Origin: Acidobacteriota bacterium
GTDB lineage: Bacteria; Acidobacteriota; Terriglobia; Terriglobales; Acidobacteriaceae
Reading direction: 5' to 3'
Assembly (NCBI GenBank): GCA_021799405.1
Contig: JAJZAL010000008.1
Coordinates: 1-58,463 of the forward strand
DNA: 58,463 bases
How positions within the stretch are numbered: the stretch's first letter is position 1; each line of letters opens with the position of its first letter. Made by a program: the position numbers and the translations under genes. Shown here piece after piece: positions 9,806 through 17,587 of this stretch. Under the pieces are notes generated by a model. That model was not told where the DNA came from and did no database searches. It saw only the letters and a list, made by a program, of their open reading frames with translations.

Positions 9806-11078
9806 GACGCCCTCCTGCCTTGTTCAATCTTTCAAGCACCGCTTGGGCGTGTCCCGTCAGGCCTTCGGCTTCAGCCAGAGCCACTGCGGCCGGCCCAAGC
9901 CGATTTACACCGGCTGCCGTGTATTCCTGCACCGTTACAAGCTTCAGATAATCCATCACGCTCAGCCCGCCCCGCAAGCGCGCGAGACCGCTGGTCGGCA
10001 ATGTGTGATTCGGCCCGGAAACATAATCCCCGAGCGGCTGCGAAGACCATGGGCCGACAAACACAGAGCCGGCATTCCGCACCCAGGTCAGATCTTCGGC
10101 GCTGTCAATCGTCAAATGTTCTGGAGCCAGCCGATTTGTCACCTCTCTGGCCTCGTTCGCTGTTTTTGTAACTATCACAGCTCCGTTTTTTGCCAGAGAC
10201 TTCCGGGCGATGGAATTCGCCTTTCCGCTCCGGCTCACTGCCGCAGCCACGGCCCGTGCCAGATCACTCCGGCTCGTCAGCAATATGGCCACGGAATCCG
10301 GGTCATGCTCGGCCTGTGCAATAAGGTCCGTGGCGATGCCTTCCGGATCTCCCGCTTCGCTGGTGACGACAATCTCAGTGGGGCCGGCCAGCATGTCGAT
10401 CCCGCAGTCAAAACTCACCAGCTTTTTCGCCGCCGTTACATACGCATTGCCCGGACCCACAATCTTGTCCACTTTCGCAATGCTTTCCGTCCCATACGCC
10501 AGCGCGGCAACCGCCTGTGCGCCGCCGATGCGATAAAAGGCCGTCACGCCGCACAGGTAGGCGGCGGCCAGGGTTTCCTTGGCGGGCCTCGGCGAAACCG
10601 CAACGATGCGCCCCACGCCCGCCACCTGCGCTGGAATCACTGTCATGAGCATCGTCGAGGGCAGCGGATAGCGGCCGCTCGGCACATAGCAACCCACTGC
10701 ATCCAGCGGGATCACCTTCTGCCCCACCGTCACGCCCGGAGCCACGTTCATATCGAACTCGCGTGGGCGCTGTCTTTCGGCGAACCGGCGAATATTGTTC
10801 ATTGCCAGCTTCATCGCTGACCGCAACTCCGTCGAAGTCTCCCGCCAGGCTGCTTCCATCTCCTCGAAAGTAATCTCGATCGGCTCACTGGCCGGTATAC
10901 CGTCAAGCTTGGTGCGATGGCGCAGAAGGGCAGCATCGCCGCCCTTCCGCACGCTCTCCACAATGCGCCGGGCCACAGGCATCGCGCGCTCATAGCTAGC
11001 ATCGGTGCGGCTCGTCAGGCGCCCAAGCAGCGCGTAAACTTCTTCCGCCTTGCGCCCCTTCGTGCTCAACACGCGCAT
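9792..11078 (-). CDS. hisD: HisD, histidinol dehydrogenase
   Basis: A 428-residue zinc- and NAD-dependent enzyme that performs the last two oxidations from histidinol to histidine. Visible signatures are VGPGNAYVTAAKK, the catalytic Glu-His pair in NRLAPEHLTI, and the later His in NHTLPTSG. The length is normal for the family. The ATG at 11078 lies two bases after the hisG stop, so it is read by reinitiation or its own ribosome site. Its 3' end overlaps hisC. Confidence 0.97.
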   Translation of the reverse strand: MRVLSTKGRKAEEVYALLGRLTSRTDASYERAMPVARRIVESVRKGGDAALLRHRTKLDGIPASEPIEITFEEMEAAWRETSTELRSAMKLAMNNIRRFAERQRPREFDMNVAPGVTVGQKVIPLDAVGCYVPSGRYPLPSTMLMTVIPAQVAGVGRIVAVSPRPAKETLAAAYLCGVTAFYRIGGAQAVAALAYGTESIAKVDKIVGPGNAYVTAAKKLVSFDCGIDMLAGPTEIVVTSEAGDPEGIATDLIAQAEHDPDSVAILLTSRSDLARAVAAAVSRSGKANSIARKSLAKNGAVIVTKTANEAREVTNRLAPEHLTIDSAEDLTWVRNAGSVFVGPWSSQPLGDYVSGPNHTLPTSGLARLRGGLSVMDYLKLVTVQEYTAAGVNRLGPAAVALAEAEGLTGHAQAVLERLNKAGGRREYA

Positions 11079-11080
11079 GA

Positions 11081-11956
11081 CTAGAGCACCACCTTATTGA
11101 GGGGATATTCCACAATCCCGGTCGCCTCGGCAGCCTTCAGTTTCGGAATTACGTCGCGTACCACGCTCTCTTCGAGAATCGTGTTGACCGCAACCCAATC
11201 GGAGTTGCTGAGTTCGGACACGGTCGGCGAATTCAGTGCCGGCAGCACCGAGAGCACCTGTGCCAGATTCGATTTCAATACATTCAGCATCAGACCAACC
11301 TGCCCCTGAGCCGCGATGGCGCCGCGAAGCATCAGGGCAAGGGTGTCAATCTTGCTGCGCTTCCATTCATCGCTGTATGCCGTGCGATTCGCGATCAGGT
11401 GGGTCTCGCTCTCCATTACCGTATCGATGATGCGCAGGCGATTGGCGCGGAGCGAGCTTCCGGTTTCCGTGACTTCCACGATGGCGTCGGCCAGCGTCGG
11501 CGGCTTGACTTCCGTGGCGCCCCAGCTGAACTCGACATGTACGGGCACATTTTTCTCGGCGAAATAGCGCTTGGTGACTTCCACCAGTTCGGTGGCGATC
11601 GTTTGCCCACCCAGGTCTTCGGCTTTCTGGTAGGGCGAGTCTTCCGGCACCGCCAGCACCCAGCGGACCTTTCTACGGCTCTGCTTGGCATACACAAGGC
11701 TGGTCACGCTTTCCACGTCGAGACCGCTTTCCACCACCCAGTCAATACCCGTCAAACCGGCGTCGAGCACACCGTGATTAACGTAGCGTGCCATCTCCTG
11801 GGCACGAATCAGCATGCATTCGATCTCAGGATCGTCAATGCTCGGAAAGTAGGAACGCCCATTGGCGTAAATGTGCCAGCCTGCACGCTCAAACAAAGCG
11901 ATGGTTGCGTCCTGCAGGCTGCCCTTTGGAATTCCAAGGCGGAGCTTGTTCGCCAT
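11081..11956 (-). CDS. hisG: HisG, ATP phosphoribosyltransferase, long form
   Basis: A 291-residue long-form HisG, the first committed enzyme (ATP + PRPP to phosphoribosyl-ATP). The N-terminal transferase domain starts with [10 protein letters not shown] and includes [10 protein letters not shown] and the PRPP-site region [18 protein letters not shown]. About 80 C-terminal residues match the regulatory ACT-like domain that mediates histidine feedback, so a HisZ partner is not needed. The ATG at 11956 shares one base with the hisI TAA (TAATG) and has a strong AGGAGG upstream; earlier in-frame residues are rejected. Confidence 0.95.
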   Translation of the reverse strand: MANKLRLGIPKGSLQDATIALFERAGWHIYANGRSYFPSIDDPEIECMLIRAQEMARYVNHGVLDAGLTGIDWVVESGLDVESVTSLVYAKQSRRKVRWVLAVPEDSPYQKAEDLGGQTIATELVEVTKRYFAEKNVPVHVEFSWGATEVKPPTLADAIVEVTETGSSLRANRLRIIDTVMESETHLIANRTAYSDEWKRSKIDTLALMLRGAIAAQGQVGLMLNVLKSNLAQVLSVLPALNSPTVSELSNSDWVAVNTILEESVVRDVIPKLKAAEATGIVEYPLNKVVL

Positions 11957-12306
11957 TAGCGGACCTCCTGTGCGACAGGAAATGAAATGGGCCGCGTGAA
12001 GCAGCTCACAGTACCCTCGTGGCAAACCAATCCATCGCCTTCCACCTCGACTCGGAAGAGGAGCGTGTCGTTGTCGCAGTCGGTTGCGGCCTCTAAGACA
12101 CGCAGGCGGTTGCCGCTGCTCTCGCCTTTCATCCACAGCTTTTGCCGTGTACGGCTCCAAAATGTGACATAACCGGTTTCCAGCGTCTTCTGGTAGCTCA
12201 CCTCATTCAGGAAACCAACCATGAGCACCTGCCCGGTTTTGGCGTCCTGGACGATGCCCGGCACCAGGCCGTCCAGCTTTTCGAAATCGATCGTTGCGTC
12301 CGTCAT
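11956..12306 (-). CDS. hisI: HisI, phosphoribosyl-AMP cyclohydrolase (monofunctional)
   Basis: A 116-residue PR-AMP cyclohydrolase. The magnesium site TDCDNDTLL and the zinc/cysteine motif with CHEGTVSCF are intact. There is no fused HisE pyrophosphohydrolase domain, and hisE is not elsewhere in the window, so that step must be encoded at another locus. As first structural gene of the operon it sits 40 bases beyond the attenuator terminator, with AAGGA eight bases before its ATG. Placing hisI first rather than last is unusual. Confidence 0.95.
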   Translation of the reverse strand: MTDATIDFEKLDGLVPGIVQDAKTGQVLMVGFLNEVSYQKTLETGYVTFWSRTRQKLWMKGESSGNRLRVLEAATDCDNDTLLFRVEVEGDGLVCHEGTVSCFTRPISFPVAQEVR

Positions 12307-12345
12307 GTATCAAGTCCTTTTCTTAAGTCACGGTGGATATGACGC

Positions 12346-12380
12346 AAAAAGCCCGCTGGCTCTTGCGCCGGCGGGCTTTC
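12346..12380 (-). terminator. Attenuator terminator of the histidine operon
   Basis: Read on the minus strand, AAAGCCCGC (12379-12371) pairs with GCGGGCTTT (12356-12348) and is followed by a T run (12350-12346). The loop carries CGGC...GCC, extending the stem. It lies between the hisL stop and hisI. Its 5' arm contains CCGCCGGC (12374-12367), an exact complement of a segment in the hisL coding region (12431-12424), giving a mutually exclusive antiterminator pairing. Confidence 0.88.
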
Positions 12381-12403
12381 TCAAAGTCTCGGTCTGGCTT
12401 TAG

Positions 12404-12481
12404 CTATTTCGATCCAGACAGATCCGCCGGCACACTCGTCGCGTGGTGATGATGGTGACGATGATGGTGGCGAATCTTCAT
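12404..12481 (-). CDS. hisL: His operon leader peptide (attenuator), 25 residues with eight His
   Basis: The minus strand encodes MKIRHHHRHHHHH followed by ATSVPADLSGSK and TAG, with eight His codons in a run of nine. It lies upstream of hisI and is followed 24 bases later by a Rho-independent terminator, the classical layout of transcription attenuation by ribosome stalling at His codons. A TTGACA-17-TATGTT promoter ends ten bases before its ATG, so the transcript would start only a few bases ahead of the start codon; no convincing ribosome site fits. His starvation should stall ribosomes at the run and leave 12424-12431 free to pair with the terminator arm. Confidence 0.9.
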   Translation of the reverse strand: MKIRHHHRHHHHHATSVPADLSGSK

Positions 12482-12491
12482 CCTGATATTG

Positions 12492-12520
12492 AACATAATG
12501 GCACGGCTTCGGGCTGTCAA
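12492..12520 (-). promoter_or_regulatory. Sigma70-type promoter of the histidine operon
   Basis: On the minus strand a perfect TTGACA (-35, 12520-12515) is separated by 17 bases from TATGTT (-10, 12497-12492). Expected transcription start is near 12485, three or four bases before the hisL ATG. Confidence 0.75.
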
Positions 12521-12530
12521 CGCCCGAAGC
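12506..12530. promoter_or_regulatory. Operator-like palindrome centred on the his -35 box
   Basis: gcttcgggc (12506-12514) and gcccgaagc (12522-12530) are perfect inverted repeats flanking tgtcaac, which includes the -35 hexamer. A related gggcttcggc lies at 12539-12548. The position suits a repressor site; no regulator is assigned. Confidence 0.5.
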
Positions 12531-12603
12531 AAATCCGGCGGGCTTCGGCACTCGTCCGGGGAAGATGTTTGCGGTTGCCCCTGTGTTTGGCGACCTGAAT
12601 TTT

Positions 12604-12609
12604 TATACT
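12604..12609 (+). promoter_or_regulatory. Candidate -10 box for kdsA
   Basis: tatact lies 20 bases before the kdsA GTG. The matching -35 position (ctgtgt) is poor, so this is a weak prediction. Confidence 0.3.
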
Positions 12610-12628
12610 CTGTGATTCAATACTGGCT

Positions 12629-13465
12629 GTGAACCACACATTTCAGATCGGTCCCGTAACGGTGGGAGATGGCGCGCTTTTCCTCATTGCCGGCCCATGC
12701 GTCATCGAAAGCGAAATGCACGCCCGCAAGATGGCCGACGCCATCCAGCAAATTGCCGCTGATCTCGGCATCCCCTACATTTTCAAGGCCTCTTACGACA
12801 AGGCCAACCGCACCTCGGTTACCAGCTTTCGCGGCCCCGGCCTGAAAGACGGTACTGCGATCCTGGGGCGGATCGCGAGGGAAAATCGACTGCCCGTACT
12901 CACCGACGTCCACGAACCCGGTCATTGCGCCATCGCCGCCGAACACGTGGATGTGCTGCAGATTCCTGCCTTTCTTTGCCGCCAGACGGACCTGCTGCTG
13001 GCCGCGGCCAATTCCGGCCGCGCCGTCAACGTGAAGAAAGGCCAGTTCGTTGCCCCGTGGGACATGCAACACACCGTGGGCAAACTGGAATCTACCGGCA
13101 ACCGGCGCTATTTCCTGACCGAACGCGGTGCCAGCTTCGGCTATAACAACCTGGTCGTGGACATGCGCTCGCTGCCGATCATGCGCAAACTGGCTCCGGT
13201 GGTTTTTGACGGCACACACTCAGTACAGACGCCCTCGGCCGCGAATGGCGTATCAGGCGGCCAGCCGGAGTTCATCCCGGTCCTGGCGCGCGCCGCTGTC
13301 GCCGCCGGCATCGATGGCTTGTTTCTCGAGGTTCACGATAACCCGGCCGCAGCTAAGTCAGACGGCGCCAACGCGCTCCATCTGAACCTGTTGAAGCCCC
13401 TGCTCGAAAACCTGCTGGCGATCCATCGGGCCGCGCATCCGGCCCCCGCACCCGGGAAACGTTGA
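12629..13465 (+). CDS. kdsA: KdsA, 3-deoxy-8-phosphooctulonate synthase
   Basis: A 278-residue Kdo-8-phosphate synthase that condenses arabinose-5-phosphate with PEP for the inner core of lipopolysaccharide. It has IAGPCVIES (residues 20-27), FKASYDKANRTS, TDVHEP, the LQIPAFLCRQTDLL segment, KKGQF and FDGTHSVQ. Cys24 in GPCVIE marks the metal-dependent class (Aquifex-like) as opposed to the Asn-containing Escherichia type. It starts at GTG. The gene is divergent from the his operon and shares its upstream region. It supports a diderm cell envelope with Kdo. Confidence 0.95.
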   Translation: MNHTFQIGPVTVGDGALFLIAGPCVIESEMHARKMADAIQQIAADLGIPYIFKASYDKANRTSVTSFRGPGLKDGTAILGRIARENRLPVLTDVHEPGHCAIAAEHVDVLQIPAFLCRQTDLLLAAANSGRAVNVKKGQFVAPWDMQHTVGKLESTGNRRYFLTERGASFGYNNLVVDMRSLPIMRKLAPVVFDGTHSVQTPSAANGVSGGQPEFIPVLARAAVAAGIDGLFLEVHDNPAAAKSDGANALHLNLLKPLLENLLAIHRAAHPAPAPGKR

Positions 13466-13544
13466 CTGCACGACCTTTGCCGAGGCGCTTCAACCGTGTA
13501 TCGTGAAAGTTTCTAGGCTATTCCGTGAGGTTTGAGAAATTCGC

Positions 13545-14201
13545 GTGAGAATCCGTCGTTCTTTTTTTGCCACTCTGGTTGCTGCGGCACTTGTGCTTTC
13601 TACAGCTTCGTTGCATGCACAGGTTGTTGCCACGGCACCGGTAACCGTCTCACCCGCCTATAACAATCACTTCGATGTGTTCGGCGGATACATGTACTCG
13701 CACTTCAATCCGGCTCGCGGCGATCAAATCCATGCCATCAACATGCTGGGAGTCAACGGCACATTCACTGACTGGGTAAAGCCCAGCTTCGGTTTTGAGT
13801 TCACGACACGCCATGTTTTCGGGACGATTCTCCCGCCGGTAAATGGCTACGGCATCAAGAACTACCGGGCGTCTCAGCATTTTTTCATGGTCGGCGTGGC
13901 GTCGCGCTTTGTCCGTCATCCCAAGTATGACTTCGGCATGCATCTCGACGTTGGAGCCGTCTATGGCATCTTCAACAATGGATACCCTGCCTACGTGCAG
14001 CCAATCGACTTGGGCATCTTCAATACCCAGCCGGCCATTGCCATGGCGATCGGCGCTTTTTACGACTACAACATCAAGCCCAAATGGGCGATACGCCTTT
14101 ACACCGACTGGCAGCCCACCTTTTATGGCAAGACACATCAGGACGAATTTGCCGGCGCACTTGGAATTGTCTACAAATTTGGAAAGCGGAAGATAAAGTA
14201 A
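13545..14201 (+). CDS. Outer-membrane beta-barrel protein
   Basis: A 218-residue exported protein. Residues 1-26 form a signal peptide (RIRR, then a hydrophobic stretch, cleavage after LHAQ or just before). The mature part alternates aromatic and polar residues in strands such as FDVFGGYMYSHF, PSFGFEFTTRHVFG and WAIRLYTDWQPTFYG, and ends with a strand GALGIVYKFG, consistent with a small eight-stranded barrel. The function is unknown; such proteins often act in adhesion or envelope stability. It starts at GTG with only a weak ribosome site. It lies 79 bases after kdsA and a strong hairpin follows. Confidence 0.75.
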   Translation: MRIRRSFFATLVAAALVLSTASLHAQVVATAPVTVSPAYNNHFDVFGGYMYSHFNPARGDQIHAINMLGVNGTFTDWVKPSFGFEFTTRHVFGTILPPVNGYGIKNYRASQHFFMVGVASRFVRHPKYDFGMHLDVGAVYGIFNNGYPAYVQPIDLGIFNTQPAIAMAIGAFYDYNIKPKWAIRLYTDWQPTFYGKTHQDEFAGALGIVYKFGKRKIK

Positions 14202-14215
14202 ATCTATCCCGAAAC

Positions 14216-14248
14216 CGAAAGGCCGCCAGCGATGCTGGCGGTCTTTTT
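14216..14248 (+). terminator. Rho-independent terminator after the barrel gene
   Basis: aaaggccgccagc and gctggcggtcttt form a 13-bp stem (one G.T pair) with a three-base loop, followed by ttttt. It lies between two converging genes and may serve both. Confidence 0.8.
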
Positions 14249-14268
14249 CATGCCCCGAACGGCACGTC

Positions 14269-16137
14269 CTACTGTTTCGTGGGGCGAATATGCAGTTCGC
14301 GCAACTGCGCATCGCTGACCGGCGTAGGAGCATCGACCATCAGATCGATTGCCTTTGCTGTCTTCGGGAAAGCAATTACTTCGCGCAAACTGGTGGCTCC
14401 CGCAAGAATCATGACGAGCCGATCCAGCCCCAGCGCAATGCCGCCGTGGGGCGGAGTGCCGTACTGCAGCGCTTCCAGAAAGAAGCCAAACCGCGTCTTC
14501 GCTTCTTCATCTGACATGCCCAGCGCTCGGAAAATCTCCTGTTGAACATCCTGCCGGTGAATACGGATCGAGCCGGAACCCAACTCCAGTCCGTTCATCG
14601 CCAGATCGTAATACCGCGCGCGCACCGATGCCGGATCGGAGACCAGCCGGTCCATATCCTCGTCATGCGGCGACGTAAATGGGTGGTGCGCCGGCATCCA
14701 CTGCTGCTCCGCCTCGTCGTACTCGAACATGGGAAAATCCGTCACCCAGATCGGGCGAAAAGCCCGCGAACCTTCCACCAGGCCAGTTTCTCGCTCAGGA
14801 TCACCCACAACAGCATCCGTTACCCCAAAGCAACCGTGCCGGTCAGCATACTTCTTGGCCAGTTCCACACGAAGATTGCCCGCCGCGCTCAGGACAGCAA
14901 TTTCCCGCTCAGAAAGCCGTCCCGTCAGCTTCGTGTCGCTCGCGCGAATATGATGCGTGGGGTCGCCCGCCACAATCACCAGCAAGTCATGCTCGTTCGC
15001 GTCCGCCGCTGCACGAACCTTGGCAACGACTTCGGGGAATGTCTTTTCCAGCCGCTTGAGATCGTCAATCAGCTTCGCGCCCTTTCGCATATCAAACAAC
15101 GGGCGGTTGTCCTCACGCTCTTTGCGCGAGAGCTCGCCAACCTTCGGAACACGCACCGCCACGATGGGCAGTGCGGGATCGATTGCCAGCGTCTCCAGCT
15201 GTCCCACGGTAAATGCCTCGCGCACATCGGTCAGTCCCGGCAACCGCAGGTCGGGCTTGTCAATGCCAAATCGCCGCATCGCCTCGTCATAGGTAATCTG
15301 CGGAAATGGCGTCGGTAGCGCGATTCCGACTGCTTTGAAAGCCGCCGCCAGGAAGCCTTCCACGACGCGGAAGACCGTCTCCTGCTGCGGAAAGGTCATC
15401 TCCAGGTCGATCTGCGTGAATTCCGGCTGGCGATCCGCCCGCAGGTCTTCGTCGCGGAAGCAGCGTGCGATCTGGAAATAGCGGTCCATGCCGGAGATCA
15501 TCAAAATCTGCTTGAAGAGCTGCGGCGACTGCGGCAGGGCATAAAATTCGCCCGGATGCACCCGGCTCGGCACCAGATAATCGCGCGCGCCCTCGGGTGT
15601 AGACCGCGTCATGAACGGCGTCTCAATCTCAAAAAAACCCTGGCTTGACAGGTACTTTCGCACCGCCAGCGCCACCTTGTGGCGCACCTCAAAATTGTGC
15701 TGCATCTCCGGGCGGCGCAGATCGATATACCGGTACTTCAGCCGGACCTCTTCGTTTCCGATCGCCTCTTCCGCAGGCGAAAACGGCGGCACTTTGGCAT
15801 CGTTCAGGATCAGCAGTTCGCTGGCCGCAATCTCAATTTCTCCGGTCGGCATCTTCGGATTCACGGCATCCTTGCCGCGCTCGCGCACAGCACCGGTGGC
15901 GCAGATAACGTACTCAGGCCGGGCCTGCTCGGCTTTGGCGTGGCCGTCAGGGCTCAAATCCTTATCGAGCACCACCTGCGTCATGCCGTAGCGGTCGCGC
16001 AGGTCAAGGAAAATCAGGTTACCGTGGTCGCGCCGGCGATTGACCCATCCCATGATGGTGACGGTTTGCCCAGCGTGCGCCGTGCGCAGCTCTCCGCAAG
16101 TATGCGTGCGTTGTTTGGTGCCTAGAAAATCCAGCAA
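14269..16137 (-). CDS. aspS: Aspartyl-tRNA synthetase
   Basis: A 622-residue bacterial-type class IIb aminoacyl-tRNA synthetase. In order it shows the N-terminal OB-fold anticodon-binding domain (VTIMGWVNRRRDHGNLIFLDLRD), class II motif 2 (FRDEDLRADRQPEFTQID), a bacterial GAD insertion domain in the middle, and motif 3 (GIALGLDRLVMILAG). Length matches the bacterial type. A TTG at 16137 is used, seven bases after AAGGAAG; no ATG lies closer. It follows hisS by 67 bases in the same direction, a common hisS-aspS arrangement. Whether it also charges tRNA-Asn cannot be told. Confidence 0.96.
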   Translation of the reverse strand: MLDFLGTKQRTHTCGELRTAHAGQTVTIMGWVNRRRDHGNLIFLDLRDRYGMTQVVLDKDLSPDGHAKAEQARPEYVICATGAVRERGKDAVNPKMPTGEIEIAASELLILNDAKVPPFSPAEEAIGNEEVRLKYRYIDLRRPEMQHNFEVRHKVALAVRKYLSSQGFFEIETPFMTRSTPEGARDYLVPSRVHPGEFYALPQSPQLFKQILMISGMDRYFQIARCFRDEDLRADRQPEFTQIDLEMTFPQQETVFRVVEGFLAAAFKAVGIALPTPFPQITYDEAMRRFGIDKPDLRLPGLTDVREAFTVGQLETLAIDPALPIVAVRVPKVGELSRKEREDNRPLFDMRKGAKLIDDLKRLEKTFPEVVAKVRAAADANEHDLLVIVAGDPTHHIRASDTKLTGRLSEREIAVLSAAGNLRVELAKKYADRHGCFGVTDAVVGDPERETGLVEGSRAFRPIWVTDFPMFEYDEAEQQWMPAHHPFTSPHDEDMDRLVSDPASVRARYYDLAMNGLELGSGSIRIHRQDVQQEIFRALGMSDEEAKTRFGFFLEALQYGTPPHGGIALGLDRLVMILAGATSLREVIAFPKTAKAIDLMVDAPTPVSDAQLRELHIRPTKQ

Positions 16138-16204
16138 TGCAATTCTTCCTTCTGTATCAGCAATGGACTTCGAATTTCAGACGCGGTCCAGCCGGCCGGT
16201 CATC

Positions 16205-17488
16205 CTAGCCCCTGAGATGGTGAATCAAATCTGCTCGCGCCACCTTCACCTGCTCGCCGGTGGCGAAATCTTTTACGGTCAGAATACCGGACTTCTGCTC
16301 GTCTTCTCCGAAGAGCACGATCCTGCTCGCCAGCTTATTCCCCACTTCAAACGACTTCTTAAGCCGGAAGCTCCCGTCGCCCAGTTCAATGCGCAATCCC
16401 GTCCGCCGCAACTCGCGCGCCAGTTCCAGCGCGGGCGCATTCATCGCCTCGCCCAGCGGTGCGACATAAGCGTCTGCCAGCCCCCCTGGTGCGGCCTCGG
16501 CCTGCGCCTGCAGCGTGAGAATCAGCCGGTCTTCCCCTATGGCAAATCCAATGCCCGGCGCCTTTGGCCCTCCGATGGCCTCGCTCAATCCGTCATACCG
16601 TCCACCGCCCAGCAGAGCGTTCTGCGCGCCCAATCCTCCATGGCTGAACTCGAACGTCGTCCGTGTGTAGTAGTCCAATCCGCGCACCAGTCTTGGATTC
16701 ACCTCATAAGGCACCCCGCAGGCATCCAGCGCCGCGCACACAGCGGCAAAGTGCGTCTTCGAATCATCGTCCAGGTACTCCGCAATCTTCGGCAGCGCCT
16801 CGATGATGGGCTGGTCTTCCGGCACCTTGCAGTCCAGCACCCGCAGCGGATTCGTCTCCGCCCGGCGCTGGCAGTCGACGCACATCTTCGGAGCCTTATC
16901 CTTCAGGGCCTCGCGCAAAGCCGCAATGTAGCGCGGCCGGTCGCTGGCCGAGCCGACCGAGTTCAGCGTCAGCTTCCAGTCTTTTATGCCAAGCTCATTC
17001 AAGAAACTGGCCAGCATCTCCAGCACTTCGGCATCCCGCAGCGGCGATTCCGATCCCGCGCTGGGGGGGCCAATCACCTCCGCGCCAATCTGCCAGAACT
17101 GCCGGTAGCGGCCCTTTTGCGGACGCTCCCGCCGGAACTGCGGCCCGATGTAGAAAAGCTTCTGCAGCAGCCCCTTATCGCCCAGCTTGTGCTCGATGTA
17201 CGCCCGCACCACGCCAGCCGTGTTTTCCGGGCGAAGGGTCAGCGATTGTGCCTTTTCCGACTGCGCCCGCGCCCGATCTTCCCACGTGTACATCTCCTTG
17301 GAGACGATATCCGTTTCCTCGCCGACGCTGCGGGCAAATAGCGAGGTATCCTCGAAAATCGGTGTACGAATTTCGCCGAAGTTGTAGCGCGCAAACACGC
17401 GCCGCGCCGTCTCCTCGACGCGGTTCCAAAGCTCTGTTTCCGGAGGCAGCAGATCGCGCGTACCCCGCACCGCCTTTAGTGTGCTCAT
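16205..17488 (-). CDS. hisS: Histidyl-tRNA synthetase
   Basis: A 427-residue class IIa synthetase. It starts with the typical LKAVRGTRDLLP, has motif 2 (LFYIGPQFRRERPQKGRYRQFWQIGAE), the histidine-specific LVRGLDYYTRTTFEF and GGGRYDGL, and a C-terminal anticodon-binding domain ending in the ARADLIHHLRG stretch. It attaches histidine to tRNA-His in the cytoplasm. The ATG at 17488 is followed directly by conserved sequence. It heads a probable hisS-aspS unit and is divergent from mnmG. Confidence 0.97.
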   Translation of the reverse strand: MSTLKAVRGTRDLLPPETELWNRVEETARRVFARYNFGEIRTPIFEDTSLFARSVGEETDIVSKEMYTWEDRARAQSEKAQSLTLRPENTAGVVRAYIEHKLGDKGLLQKLFYIGPQFRRERPQKGRYRQFWQIGAEVIGPPSAGSESPLRDAEVLEMLASFLNELGIKDWKLTLNSVGSASDRPRYIAALREALKDKAPKMCVDCQRRAETNPLRVLDCKVPEDQPIIEALPKIAEYLDDDSKTHFAAVCAALDACGVPYEVNPRLVRGLDYYTRTTFEFSHGGLGAQNALLGGGRYDGLSEAIGGPKAPGIGFAIGEDRLILTLQAQAEAAPGGLADAYVAPLGEAMNAPALELARELRRTGLRIELGDGSFRLKKSFEVGNKLASRIVLFGEDEQKSGILTVKDFATGEQVKVARADLIHHLRG

Positions 17489-17587
17489 AAGCGTAATTCT
17501 CAGATTATCAGGGCCAATCGCGTTGTCCGCCGAGGCAGCCGTCTTCGCGCGGGAAAAACAGCGCGATCCCGCTAAAATAAGAGTTGA

